NCBI GenBank assembly: GCA_035708085.1
Contig: DASSTE010000033.1
Coordinates: 1-18,398 of the forward strand
Length of the DNA stretch: 18,398 nucleotides
Source of the DNA: DASSBR01 sp035708085
Lineage (GTDB): Bacteria > Pseudomonadota > Gammaproteobacteria > Natronospirales > DASSBR01
Direction of reading: 5' to 3'
Both the position numbers and the translations under genes were made by a program. Of this stretch, positions 7,567 to 16,166 are shown piece by piece; the stretch's first letter is position 1, and each line of letters opens with the position of its first letter. A model generated the notes under the pieces. It searched no databases, was not told the DNA's origin, and saw only the letters and a program-made list of their open reading frames with translations.

Positions 7567-9006
7567 TTACGACGTGCCGCCGACGGTCAGGCTGTCGACT
7601 TTCAGCGTCGGCTGACCGACGCCGACCGGGACGCTCTGGCCGTCCTTGCCGCAGGTGCCGATGCCTTCGTCGAGCTTCAGATCGTTGCCGACCATACTGA
7701 CGCGCGTGAGCACGTCGGGACCGTTACCGATCAGCGTGGCGCCCTTGACCGGGCGGGTGAGCTTGCCGTTTTCGATCAGGTAGGCTTCACTGGCCGAGAA
7801 CACGAACTTGCCGGAGGTGATGTCGACCTGGCCGCCGCCGAAGTTGGCGGCGTAGAGGCCCTTGTCGACCGAGGCGATAATTTCGGCCGGGTCATGCGGC
7901 CCCGGGCGCATGTAGGTGTTGGTCATGCGCGGCATCGGCAGGTGGGCGAACGATTCGCGCCGGCCGTTGCCGGTGGGGCGCATGTTCATCAGCCGCGCGT
8001 TCATCTTGTCCTGCATGTAGCCTTTGAGGATGCCGTTTTCGATCAGGACGGTGCACTCGGCGGGCGTGCCTTCGTCGTCGATGCTGAGCGAGCCGCGGCG
8101 GTCGGCGATGGTGCCGTCGTCGACGACGGTGCACAGTTCACTGGCGACGCGCTCGCCGAGCCGGCCGGCGAACGCGGACGTGCCCTTGCGGTTGAAGTCG
8201 CCTTCGAGGCCGTGACCGATGGCTTCATGCAGCAGCACGCCGGGCCAGCCGGGGCCCAGTACGACCGGCATGGTGCCGGCCGGCGCGGGCTCGGCTTCGA
8301 GGTTGATCAGCGCGCTGCGCACCGCCTCGCGGCCCAGTTCCAGTGCCCGGTCTTCATCGATGAAATACTGGTAGCCGAAGCGCCCGCCGCCGCCGGCGTA
8401 GCCCTGTTCGCGGCGGCCGTTTTCCTCGGCGATCACGGCGACGCTGAAGCGCACCAGCGGGCGCACGTCGCCGGCCAATGTGCCGTCGCTGCCGGCGATC
8501 ATGATCGTGTCGTGGACTGCGCCCAGGTTGACCATCACCTGCTTGACGCGCGGATCCATGCGTCGCAGTTCCGCGTCGATGCGCTGCAGCAGCGCGACCT
8601 TGTCCGTGTCGGCCAGCGTCGCGAGTGGGTCGACCGGGGCGTAAAGCTGCGGCGCGTTGTGGGCGTGCCAGGCCTGCAGCTTGCCTTCGCCGCCACTGCG
8701 TGCTATCGCGCGCGCCATTTCCGACGCCTGCGTCAGCGCCGGCAGCAGAATTTCATCCGAATAGGCAAAGCCGGTTTTGTCGCCGCTGATCGCGCGCACG
8801 CCGACGCCCTGGTCGATGCTATGGGTGCCTTCCTTGACAATGCCGTCCTCGAGCGCCCAGGACTCGCGGCGGCTGAGCTGGAAGTACAGGTCGGCGTTGT
8901 CGATGTGCGCGCCCATGGCGCGGCCAAGCACCCCGGCAAGCTGGCTTTCGTCGAGGCCGGAGGGCGTGAGGATGGTCTGTCTGGCGAGATCGAGGGGATT
9001 GCTCAT
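7567..9006 (-). CDS. tldD: Metalloprotease TldD (TldD/PmbA family)
   Basis: The 479-residue protein matches TldD along its length: LYFQLSRRESWALEDGIVKEG, then DQGVGVRAISG, the Zn motif HEAIGHGLEGD (H260, E261, H265) and the C-terminal CGKDGQSVPVGVGQPTL. With its partner TldE/PmbA it forms a cytosolic heterodimeric Zn protease. In E. coli that pair matures microcin B17 and acts on the CcdA antitoxin and unfolded peptides. No tldE is in this window. I start at the ATG at 9006 because MSNPLD... fits the family N-terminus; an in-frame ATG at 9018 adds four residues. It begins 12-24 bp after the yhdP stop, so the two are surely co-transcribed, and it is the last gene of the cluster. Confidence 0.95.
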   Translation of the reverse strand: MSNPLDLARQTILTPSGLDESQLAGVLGRAMGAHIDNADLYFQLSRRESWALEDGIVKEGTHSIDQGVGVRAISGDKTGFAYSDEILLPALTQASEMARAIARSGGEGKLQAWHAHNAPQLYAPVDPLATLADTDKVALLQRIDAELRRMDPRVKQVMVNLGAVHDTIMIAGSDGTLAGDVRPLVRFSVAVIAEENGRREQGYAGGGGRFGYQYFIDEDRALELGREAVRSALINLEAEPAPAGTMPVVLGPGWPGVLLHEAIGHGLEGDFNRKGTSAFAGRLGERVASELCTVVDDGTIADRRGSLSIDDEGTPAECTVLIENGILKGYMQDKMNARLMNMRPTGNGRRESFAHLPMPRMTNTYMRPGPHDPAEIIASVDKGLYAANFGGGQVDITSGKFVFSASEAYLIENGKLTRPVKGATLIGNGPDVLTRVSMVGNDLKLDEGIGTCGKDGQSVPVGVGQPTLKVDSLTVGGTS

Positions 9007-9030
9007 ACCGTCCATCATACCAAACGATGC

Positions 9031-12000
9031 TCACCGCCCCGGCGACTTCGATTCCGGATTGGACTTTTTCTCAGGCGCCGACCCCGACACCTTCTTCATC
9101 ACCGGCTTGTCCCACGAACCGCTGACATGATATTCGAGCTGCGTTGCCTGCTTCAGCGGCTTCTTGAAAATCTGCGTCAGCAGCAGCGCGGCCACGCCGG
9201 TCACCGGGCCACCCGCGATTGCCGCGGCAATCGGCAAGGTCGAGGCGATGCTGGTGTCGATGATCACGTCTTCGTCGTAATCCTGCTTGCCGAGACCGAT
9301 GCGGCCGACCACGTGCACGTCGGCAACCGTGCTTTTCAGGCGAAAATTGTTGGTGTAGGCGTTGCCGCTGATGATGTTGAAGGTGCCGCCGATCGAGTCG
9401 TAGCCGAAGCCCTTGCCGAACACGTCGCTGAAGTTGAACAGCAGGTGCCGCGGCAGCGCGTTGAGACTCAGCAGCGACAAGAGCCGCCCCGCGCCCGGCG
9501 AAATTTCCGTCAGGCGGCCGTTCGCGAGATGCACGGTGATCGCGCCACCGAGCTTTTTCATGATGTCGCTCGACGGTGGCCCCGGCCAGTGCAGTTCCGC
9601 GTCAATCCTGGCGTGCTGGGCCGTAATGGCCGCCGGCAGGCCGAGCGCCTTGAAAGCGGCGCCGACGTCGTCGCTGCGCGCGGACGCCGCGATGCGCGTG
9701 TGCTGGCGCCCGTTGTCGTCGACGATCCAGGTGCCGTACATGTTGATCTTGAGCGCCTTCTGCTTCGCGGAAAAATACGGCACCACAATTCCGCCCGGCG
9801 CCTGCAGCAGCTTGAATGCCAGCCGGCCGAGGTCGCGCTTGCCGATTTGCGTGTCCTGGCTCGCGAACTTGATCGGCGGCAGCGTCGTCGGCGACAGGTT
9901 CATTTGCTTCGCATGACCCTGCGCGAAGTTCGAACCGAGGTGCAGGTAGTCGAGCGCGACCGCGTACGGATGATCGTTATCGACGGTCGCCGGCAGCACG
10001 ATCGACCCCGCCGCGTCCGGGCCGGCCAATTCGAGCCGGTAGCCGCCCGCGGCTGTATCGTGCATCTGCACATGAACTGCATGAAAGTGCTGACCGAGTG
10101 CCTCGACTTTGCCGATCGTCAGGTCGAGGTCGATGTTCTGCGGCGCGGCGGTGCTGTTGCCACTGCCGACCAGCCCGCCAAGTTGTTGCCATTCGGCGAG
10201 CGACACGCGGTCGAGATGACCGTCGATCCGCAGCCCGACGTTGGGCAGCGCCACCTTGCCGACGCCAAAGTGGATCGCTCCGGTCTTGATCGCGACGCCA
10301 TGCTTGCCCTTGTCGGCAAGATCGATTTGCGCCTGCACGGCATCGCCGTAATGGGCGCCGATCTTGTAGCCGTTATCGCCGATCGTGACTTTGAGCGCTG
10401 TCTTGACCGCCTTCGGACCGGGCTTGGCGAACGGCGCCGGTAGCTTGAGTTCGAGGCCCTTGAGATCGGATTGCGCGCTCACCGTCAGCGGCGCGTCGCC
10501 CGCGGCGAATTCATTCGGCAGCAGCACTTGCGCCTGCCAGCCGAATTTCCCCCGCGCTACGTCCGCGTGCGGTGCGCCCAGCGCTTTCGTCAACGCCGCG
10601 GCCGTTGCGCTGCCGGTCAGGCTGATCCGCGTGGTGGCCGCCCGGTGCGGCGCCGGGTGCACGGTAATCGCGACCGGCTCGCCGAGAAATTCGCCGGTAA
10701 GCCCGGTCGGGCTGTTGAGCCCGGCGTTGGCAAAATCGAGTTCGCCCTTGAGGTTTTTGAAGCCCTGCGACAGCGCGGCAAGCTTGGTATCGACGCCGAG
10801 CAGATGCGCCTGGCCGTGCACCTGGAACTTGTCGATGTCGGCGAGCGGCAGATTGATTTTGACGTCCACGTCGAGCTTGCCGTGGGCTTCTGTTTTGGTG
10901 ATGTACGGCCCGAACTTTTTCGCGATCGGCGAGTGGCGCAGGAAGTTCATTGCGTCTGCGGCGTCGCCGCGCGCGGTGCCGGTTACTTTCAGGACCCCCG
11001 CCGCCAGGTCGGCAATCGCCGCCTGCGATCCGCCCATCGCCATGCCGCTGATCGTGCCCGAATGCACCGTCGCCGACAGCCCTTCATCCTTGAAGATGAC
11101 TTCGGCGTTGAGCTTGGTCACCGCCGGCCAGTGCGGATCGAACTTGATGCGCGTGTCGGTCAGGTCGAAATCGACTTTGAACAGACCGTTGCGGTCGCGG
11201 AACGGAAATTGATCGGCGGCCCCGCGAAAAATCACCTCGACGCGCGGCACCTTTCCGCTCTTGACGGAGCGATCGACCCACGCCGTTACCGACGGCGGCA
11301 TGATACCGACCGGCAGATACTCCGACTTGTGGACGAGGTCGATACCGCTGGCGGTCGCTTCGACATCGAGCACCGGCGCAGCGCCACCCGCCGGCAGCAG
11401 CACGCTGAAATGACCGGCCGTCGCGATGTCGGCATTCGCCAGGCTGAACTGATCGCTGGCGATGCGCCAGCCGGCGGCTTCGTGCTTGAACGTCAGGGGC
11501 AGCTTCGCTTGCGCCAGCGGGATCGGGCCGCGGAACAGGCCGGGAAAGTCGATCGCCATGTTGCCGCCGGTCAGCGCCAGCTTTCCGCCGCTGTCGGCGC
11601 GCCAGTCGAGATCGGCGCGTAGCGTACTGGCGTCGGCGGCATTCGATGACAATGGCCGCACCCGGCCCCGCACCGCCGCCGGCTGCAGGCCGGCACCGCG
11701 GCCTGACAGCGTCAGGTTCACGCGACCGCCATGCAGATCGAGTGGCACGTGGGGGGCCAGCTTCGGCACACTCTCGAGCCTGAGGCCGGCGAGCTTCAGG
11801 CGGCCCTGCCAGTGCCAGTCGCCGTGCGGTTGCGAACGCGTAAAGGCGACATGACCGTCGAGGCTTTGCCCCATCGCCTCAGGCAGCTTGATCGAAAGCT
11901 GCACGTGCGGCGTGCTGCCGCTGACGCGCGCGTCCAGATCATGGAACTGCCAGCCCTTGATCTTGTGCGCCGGCGCGTTGAGCACGATCGTGCCGTCGCG

Positions 12001-12474
12001 GATCGCGATCGTGCCGACCTGGTCGAGCACGTTGACGATGTCGTTGAATGACGGCGCGGCGCCCGTGCCTGCCGGCAGCCCGGGAATCGTCAACTGCCCG
12101 TTCGCGCCCTGCACCACGGTGAGACGCGGCGCGGCCACGCCGATGAAAGCCGGATGTACCTGCGGCCAACTGACGAAACTCAACGGGTTGAGCGCGACGC
12201 GGACGTGTTGCGCCTGGATCAGACGCTTCGTCCGATCCGCGCTCAGCACCGCCACGTTGTTCAAGTCGACTTCGACGCCGAAGCCGTGCCAGCCCATCGC
12301 GATCGAGCCGATCGCCACCGGCTCGCCGAGCCGCTGGCTGGCGATGTGCTCGATGCGCGGCGTGTAGCTGTTGATTTGCGAGGCGAAATAGAAATACCCG
12401 CCCGCGATGACGATCGCCAGCAGCACGATCAGGCTGGCGAGACTGTAAGCCGTCCATAGCAGCGCACGCTTCAC
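9031..12474 (-). CDS. yhdP: YhdP-family AsmA-like phospholipid transport protein
   Basis: The 1147-residue protein (E. coli YhdP has about 1266) has one N-terminal transmembrane helix at about 7-29 (LLWTAYSLASLIVLLAIVIAG). A very long repetitive beta-groove region follows (DUF3971), ending in an AsmA-like C-terminal region (NGRLTEISPGAGRLLSLLSL near residue 950; then YHVSGSWDKPVMKK). YhdP is anchored in the inner membrane, spans the periplasm and moves phospholipids to the outer membrane with TamB and YdbH. The tail is short, charged and rich in Lys/Ser/Pro. The start is a GTG at 12474, with a purine-rich GGGAAGAA upstream; no in-frame ATG lies near it. Its position between rng and tldD is the classic order. 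Family certain; function from homologues. Confidence 0.94.
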   Translation of the reverse strand: MKRALLWTAYSLASLIVLLAIVIAGGYFYFASQINSYTPRIEHIASQRLGEPVAIGSIAMGWHGFGVEVDLNNVAVLSADRTKRLIQAQHVRVALNPLSFVSWPQVHPAFIGVAAPRLTVVQGANGQLTIPGLPAGTGAAPSFNDIVNVLDQVGTIAIRDGTIVLNAPAHKIKGWQFHDLDARVSGSTPHVQLSIKLPEAMGQSLDGHVAFTRSQPHGDWHWQGRLKLAGLRLESVPKLAPHVPLDLHGGRVNLTLSGRGAGLQPAAVRGRVRPLSSNAADASTLRADLDWRADSGGKLALTGGNMAIDFPGLFRGPIPLAQAKLPLTFKHEAAGWRIASDQFSLANADIATAGHFSVLLPAGGAAPVLDVEATASGIDLVHKSEYLPVGIMPPSVTAWVDRSVKSGKVPRVEVIFRGAADQFPFRDRNGLFKVDFDLTDTRIKFDPHWPAVTKLNAEVIFKDEGLSATVHSGTISGMAMGGSQAAIADLAAGVLKVTGTARGDAADAMNFLRHSPIAKKFGPYITKTEAHGKLDVDVKINLPLADIDKFQVHGQAHLLGVDTKLAALSQGFKNLKGELDFANAGLNSPTGLTGEFLGEPVAITVHPAPHRAATTRISLTGSATAAALTKALGAPHADVARGKFGWQAQVLLPNEFAAGDAPLTVSAQSDLKGLELKLPAPFAKPGPKAVKTALKVTIGDNGYKIGAHYGDAVQAQIDLADKGKHGVAIKTGAIHFGVGKVALPNVGLRIDGHLDRVSLAEWQQLGGLVGSGNSTAAPQNIDLDLTIGKVEALGQHFHAVHVQMHDTAAGGYRLELAGPDAAGSIVLPATVDNDHPYAVALDYLHLGSNFAQGHAKQMNLSPTTLPPIKFASQDTQIGKRDLGRLAFKLLQAPGGIVVPYFSAKQKALKINMYGTWIVDDNGRQHTRIAASARSDDVGAAFKALGLPAAITAQHARIDAELHWPGPPSSDIMKKLGGAITVHLANGRLTEISPGAGRLLSLLSLNALPRHLLFNFSDVFGKGFGYDSIGGTFNIISGNAYTNNFRLKSTVADVHVVGRIGLGKQDYDEDVIIDTSIASTLPIAAAIAGGPVTGVAALLLTQIFKKPLKQATQLEYHVSGSWDKPVMKKVSGSAPEKKSNPESKSPGR

Positions 12475-12484
12475 GAAGAATTCT

Positions 12485-12518
12485 TCCCGAACCCCGAGTC
12501 CCGAATCCCGAACCCCGA
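12485..12518. repeat. Tandem-like TCCCGAA/ACCCCGA short repeats between rng and yhdP
   Basis: TCCCGAACCCCGA occurs at 12485-12497 and again at 12506-12518, with a further TCCCGAA at 12499-12505 between them. Read on the minus strand this is a run of (T)TCGGG units in the 48-bp rng-yhdP spacer. Similar runs of TTCGGGA are, as I recall, common between genes in Xanthomonadaceae. It lies just upstream of the yhdP ribosome binding region. Confidence 0.6.
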
Positions 12519-12522
12519 CACT

Positions 12523-13989
12523 TTAGACCGGCACCACATCAAACGATTCCGGATTGTAGAGATTTTCGACCTGCAGCCGGATCGGCTTGCCGATCAGTCC
12601 CTCGATTTCGGCCAGGCTTTCCGACTCCTCGTCGAGCAGCAGGTCGATCACGTCCTGGCTCGCGAGCACGCGCAGTTCCTGAATGTCGAACGTGCGCGTC
12701 TGGCGCAGGATTTCGCGAAAGACCTCGTAGCAGACGGTCTCCGGCGTCTTGATCGAACCGCGCGCGCCGCAGGTCGGGCACGGCTGGCACAGCACGTGCT
12801 CCAGGCTTTCGCGGGTGCGCTTGCGGGTCATTTCGACCAGGCCCAGCGGCGAGATCGCGCAAATCTTGTTGCGCGCATGGTCGCGCGCGAGCCGCCGCTC
12901 CAGCGTTTCCAGCACCGTCTGGCGATGCTCGGGATCCTGCATGTCGATAAAGTCGATAATGATGATACCGCCCAGGTTGCGCAGGCGAAGCTGGCGCGCG
13001 ATTGCCTGCGACGCTTCAAGATTCGTCTTGAGCACCGTCTGCTCAAGGTTGCGGTAGCCGACGTAGGCGCCGGTGTTGACATCGATCGTCGTCATCGCCT
13101 CAGTCTGGTCGATCACCAGGTAACCGCCCGATTTCAGTTCGACCTTGCGCTCCAGCGCCTTCTGGATTTCCGTTTCGATGCCGTACAGATCGAAGATCGG
13201 CCGCGCGCCGTCATAAAACTCGATCCGGCCGGCGAGTTCGGGCAGGAACGTGCCGGCGAAATCCGCCATCCGCCGATACACCGCCTCCGAATCGACCCGC
13301 ACCTGCTCGACTTGCGCATCGAGAAAATCGCGCAGCATCTTGACCGGCAGCAACAGGTCCTCGTGCACCAGCGTGCCCGGCGGCGCGGTGCGGCTTTGCT
13401 CGGCGATCAGCTCCCACAGCTTGCGCAAAAACAGCATGTCGGCGCGGATCGCCTCGTGCGACACGCCTTCGGCGGCCGTACGTACGATGTAGCCGCCGGT
13501 ATCCGATTCCAGAAACTGCGTCACCAGCCCGGCCAGACGCTCGCGCTCGTCGGCGTCGTCAATGCGCGTCGACACGCTGACGCGCTCGCTGCCGGGGACA
13601 TGCACCAGGTAGCGCGACGGGATACCGATACGCGTCGACAATCGCGCGCCCTTGGTGCCGAGCGGGTCCTTCAGCACCTGCACCAGCAGCTCGTCGCCCT
13701 CGTGCAGCAGCTCGCGAATGTCCGCCGGCCCGCGCGGCTCAGGTTCGCCCTCGTTGTAGACCGCGCGCGAAATGTCCGACGCATGCAGGAATGCGCTGCG
13801 CTCCAGCCCTACATCGACGAACGCGGCCTGCATCCCCGGCAGCACGCGCAGCACCTTGCCCTTGTAGATGTTGCCGACCAGGCCGCGGCGGTGCGCGCGT
13901 TCGATGAAGATTTCCTCCAACGCCCCGTTGTCGAGAAGGGCCACGCGGGTTTCGCGCGGGGTTACGTTGATGAGGATTTCTTCGCTCAT
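12523..13989 (-). CDS. rng: Ribonuclease G
   Basis: The 488-residue protein is almost exactly the length of E. coli RNase G (489). The S1 RNA-binding domain covers about 35-125 (NIYKGKVLRVLPGMQAAFVD). The catalytic DNase I-like core has the two Mg-binding aspartates, D303 in TTIDVNTG and D346 in IIIIDFIDM. The Zn-link CPTC is at C404 and C407. This form lacks the long C-terminal scaffold of RNase E, which separates the two. The enzyme matures the 5' end of 16S rRNA and decays some mRNAs in the cytoplasm. No Shine-Dalgarno is obvious before the ATG at 13989 (upstream ACTCCAACACCC), which is unusual here. Upstream lies maf with a REP-like element between; downstream is yhdP. Confidence 0.96.
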   Translation of the reverse strand: MSEEILINVTPRETRVALLDNGALEEIFIERAHRRGLVGNIYKGKVLRVLPGMQAAFVDVGLERSAFLHASDISRAVYNEGEPEPRGPADIRELLHEGDELLVQVLKDPLGTKGARLSTRIGIPSRYLVHVPGSERVSVSTRIDDADERERLAGLVTQFLESDTGGYIVRTAAEGVSHEAIRADMLFLRKLWELIAEQSRTAPPGTLVHEDLLLPVKMLRDFLDAQVEQVRVDSEAVYRRMADFAGTFLPELAGRIEFYDGARPIFDLYGIETEIQKALERKVELKSGGYLVIDQTEAMTTIDVNTGAYVGYRNLEQTVLKTNLEASQAIARQLRLRNLGGIIIIDFIDMQDPEHRQTVLETLERRLARDHARNKICAISPLGLVEMTRKRTRESLEHVLCQPCPTCGARGSIKTPETVCYEVFREILRQTRTFDIQELRVLASQDVIDLLLDEESESLAEIEGLIGKPIRLQVENLYNPESFDVVPV

Positions 13990-14061
13990 GGGTGTTGGAG
14001 TTTTTAGTGATTGCGGGTTCTATTATGACGGTTGGATTCGCGGTGGTGAAATCGGGGGTTG

Positions 14062-14110
14062 TGCCGCCTGCGGCGGCAGGCAGTCGGGCGCGGGGGTGCC
14101 GCGCCCCTAC
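14062..14110 (-). repeat. REP-like double hairpin with GTAG foot in the maf-rng gap
   Basis: On the minus strand GTAG (14107-14110) abuts a perfect 8-bp stem, GGGCGCGG / CCGCGCCC with a 5-nt loop (14086-14106). This is the layout of RAYT-associated REP elements known from Stenotrophomonas and relatives: a GTAG foot directly followed by a hairpin. A second perfect hairpin, TGCCGCC-TGC-GGCGGCA, lies at 14062-14078. It sits 13 nt past the maf stop and may stabilise or trim the polycistronic transcript before rng. A RAYT fragment in the same window (17478-17651) supports the call. Confidence 0.6.
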
Positions 14111-14123
14111 CGTCGCGGACGCA

Positions 14124-14687
14124 TCAGAATTTCACGCCAAACTCAAGCAACAGCGATGCTGTCTCGGACAACGGCAGCCCCACAACCCCTGAGTAACTCC
14201 CTTCCAACCGCGCAACAAAAACCGCGCCCCGGCCCTGAATCGCATAAGCCCCGGCCTTGTCGTCGCCTTCCCCGGTCGCGACATAACGGTCGATTTCAGC
14301 GTCACTCATGCCACAAAAAAGCACCCTGCTACGACTCAGGGCGGTGCGGGTGCGTCCACCATTGGTAACTGCGACGGCAGTCATCACCTCGTGCGCACAC
14401 CCGGCGAGCCGCGCCAGCATCGCGCGTGCCTCTCCCCGGTCGGCCGGCTTGCCCAGCACGTCGTCATCGACAACGACGGCGGTGTCCGCGCCTACTACGA
14501 CCACGCTCGTTCGATTCAGCGCCGCCAAGCCGGCCGCAGCCTTGGCCTGAGCCAGTCTCAAAACATAGTCGGCGGGGGCTTCGGCGGGAAAACGGGTTTC
14601 ATCGACTGACGCGAGGACAAGCTGATGCGCCACACCGATCTGGCGGAGCAGCTCGTGTCGCCGCGGAGAGGCTGACGCGAGGTACAC
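14124..14687 (-). CDS. maf: Maf-family nucleotide pyrophosphatase (dTTP/UTP type, YhdE-like)
   Basis: Family signatures are all present: LASASPRRHELL at the N-terminus, GADTAVVVDDDVLGKP in the middle and AYAIQGRGAVFV...GSYSGVVGLPL near the end. Maf proteins hydrolyse non-canonical or excess nucleoside triphosphates to monophosphate and PPi. The YhdE branch, encoded beside rng as here, prefers dTTP and UTP. The frame is open back to a TTG at 14750, but that would overlap rlmH by 62 bp and adds nothing conserved. I therefore take the GTG at 14687, giving 187 residues (usual about 190) and placing it 1 nt after the rlmH stop (TGA G GTG). The product begins at YLASASPRR like other Maf proteins. 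Specificity is inferred from neighbours. Confidence 0.92.
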   Translation of the reverse strand: MYLASASPRRHELLRQIGVAHQLVLASVDETRFPAEAPADYVLRLAQAKAAAGLAALNRTSVVVVGADTAVVVDDDVLGKPADRGEARAMLARLAGCAHEVMTAVAVTNGGRTRTALSRSRVLFCGMSDAEIDRYVATGEGDDKAGAYAIQGRGAVFVARLEGSYSGVVGLPLSETASLLLEFGVKF

Positions 14688-14688
14688 C

Positions 14689-15153
14689 TCAGGCGCGGTG
14701 ATAGGGGTGACCTTGCAGTACAGTCCACGCCCGATACAGCGCTTCGGCAACCACCACGCGCGCCAACCCGTGCGGCAGCGTCAGCGGCGACAGCGACCAG
14801 CGCCAGTCGGCGCGCCCCAGACAATCAGGGGCAAGGCCGTCCGGGCCGCCGATCAGGAAGACACGGTCGCGGCCGTCCTGCAGCCAGTCACCAAAATTTT
14901 GTGCCAGTGCTTCGGTGGTGAGCGATTTGCCGCGGACGTCGAGCGCAATGGCTTCGTCGTCCGGGCGGACGTGGCCCAGCATGCGCTTGCCTTCGAGCGC
15001 GCTGGTGCCGGCGCGGCGCGGGGTGCGCTTCGGCAGCGGGATTTCGGTGAGCGACAGCGCACACTCGTGCGGCAGCCGGGTCGCGTAGGTCTGAAAGCCT
15101 TCGTCCACCCATGCGGGCATTCGGTTGCCGATGGCGAGGACGCGGAGATTCAT
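14689..15153 (-). CDS. rlmH: 23S rRNA (pseudouridine1915-N3)-methyltransferase RlmH
   Basis: The 154-residue protein matches RlmH (YbeA; 155 residues in E. coli). It opens with MNLRVLAIGNRMPAWVDEGF, has the SAM-site segments LDVRGKSLTTEALA and FLIGGPDGL, and ends in the SPOUT knot (LSPLTLPHGLARVVVAEALY). The enzyme methylates pseudouridine 1915 in helix 69 of 23S rRNA on assembled 70S ribosomes, using SAM as a homodimer. Its ATG follows the rsfS TAA with no gap (TAAATG), which implies translational coupling, and maf begins 1 nt after its stop. It thus sits among ribosome assembly functions, as in most gammaproteobacteria. Confidence 0.97.
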   Translation of the reverse strand: MNLRVLAIGNRMPAWVDEGFQTYATRLPHECALSLTEIPLPKRTPRRAGTSALEGKRMLGHVRPDDEAIALDVRGKSLTTEALAQNFGDWLQDGRDRVFLIGGPDGLAPDCLGRADWRWSLSPLTLPHGLARVVVAEALYRAWTVLQGHPYHRA

Positions 15154-15519
15154 TTAGTGGACGCCGCCGGACAAGGCGTCGCGGGGCTGCGCGTGGATGT
15201 CCACGCTCCACAGCTTTTCGAGGTTGTAGAACTCGCGCATGCGCGGCAGCATCAGGTGGACGACAATGTCGTTCAGATCGAGCAGGATCCATTCGCCACC
15301 CTGTTCGCCCTCGACTCCTAATGGTTTCACGCCGGCGTCCCTGGCTGCACCGAGCACGGCGCGCGCCAGCGCACGTACGTGCCGGTCCGACGTGCCGCTG
15401 GCGATTACCATCACGTCGGTAATCGCGGTCGCGCCGCGCACGTCGAGCACCTTGATGTCGACGGCTTTGAGGTCGTCAAGCGCCTTGACGGCCAGGTCTT
15501 TCAGATCGTCTGCTGTCAT
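15154..15519 (-). CDS. rsfS: Ribosomal silencing factor RsfS
   Basis: The 121-residue protein shows the whole RsfS (DUF143, Iojap-related) pattern: LVVKALDD-like helix, IKVLDVRGATAITDVMVIASGTSDRHVRALA, and GEQGGEWILLDLNDIVVHLM. RsfS binds uL14 on the 50S subunit and blocks joining to the 30S, silencing translation in starvation. The start ATG overlaps the nadD stop as ATGA (4 bp shared), and the stop abuts the rlmH ATG. The coupled nadD-rsfS-rlmH order is widespread in bacteria. Confidence 0.96.
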   Translation of the reverse strand: MTADDLKDLAVKALDDLKAVDIKVLDVRGATAITDVMVIASGTSDRHVRALARAVLGAARDAGVKPLGVEGEQGGEWILLDLNDIVVHLMLPRMREFYNLEKLWSVDIHAQPRDALSGGVH

Positions 15520-16166
15520 CGCGTCTCCGCTGTCTGTCGATAGAAACCGTTGTTCATAATCAATGTCCTAACTTCCTCGGGCAGTAGATAACGAACGTCA
15601 CCGCCGGCGGCGACGATGGCGCGGATGACTGTCGAGGAAATTTCGAGTTGGGTGACGGCTTGCAGGAATATGGTGCCGGCCGGGCGCGCGTGCAGCTCCG
15701 CCGGGTCGCGTACCTGGCGCGTGGCGACCAGCGTGCTGAGTTCGCCTTCGGCCTGCAGGTGCCAGCCCGGCCGATGGGCGACGACCAGGTGCGCCAGATC
15801 GAGCAGCTCGCGCCAGCGGTGCCAGCTCGCAAGGCCCAGAAACGCATCCATGCCGACGATCAGTGCCAGCGGCGTGTCCGGCATGTCGTTGCGCAGTGAT
15901 TCGAGCGTGGTGACGGAATACGATGGTGCGCTGCTGTGTACCTCGCGTTCGTCGACCACGAAACGGGGCTCCGGCGCGACGGCCGCCTTGACCATCGCCA
16001 GGCGCGCGTCAGGCGGCGCGACCGGGCGGCCGCGGTGCGGCGGGCAGCCGCTGGGAATGAAGCGGATTTCGGCGAGATCGAGCGCCTCGAGCACGTCGAG
16101 CGCGGGTCGCAGGTGGCCGTAATGAATGGGATCGAACGTCCCGCCGAAGATGCCGATCGCTCGCAT
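15516..16166 (-). CDS. nadD: Nicotinate-mononucleotide adenylyltransferase NadD
   Basis: The 216-residue protein carries the nucleotidyltransferase motif GGTFDPIHYGHL (HxGH), the family segment IPSGCPPHRG, IVGMDAFLGLASWHRW and the C-terminal ISSTVIR. NadD adenylates nicotinate mononucleotide to give deamido-NAD, the next-to-last step of NAD synthesis, in the cytoplasm. The length is typical (about 210). Its ATG overlaps the holA stop by one base (TAATG), and its own stop overlaps rsfS by 4 bp. Expression should follow holA. Confidence 0.97.
   Translation of the reverse strand: MRAIGIFGGTFDPIHYGHLRPALDVLEALDLAEIRFIPSGCPPHRGRPVAPPDARLAMVKAAVAPEPRFVVDEREVHSSAPSYSVTTLESLRNDMPDTPLALIVGMDAFLGLASWHRWRELLDLAHLVVAHRPGWHLQAEGELSTLVATRQVRDPAELHARPAGTIFLQAVTQLEISSTVIRAIVAAGGDVRYLLPEEVRTLIMNNGFYRQTAETR

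Noticed and set aside
7894..10443. 849-residue plus-strand open frame
   Set aside because: It crosses the tldD-yhdP border on the opposite strand, both of which are firm; no conserved motif is visible.
12796..14007. 403-residue plus-strand open frame
   Set aside because: Exactly antisense to rng, with Arg/Gln/Leu-rich shadow composition.
14062..14110. Intrinsic terminator after maf
   Set aside because: The stems are strong but no T-run follows on the minus strand, and the GTAG foot fits a REP better.
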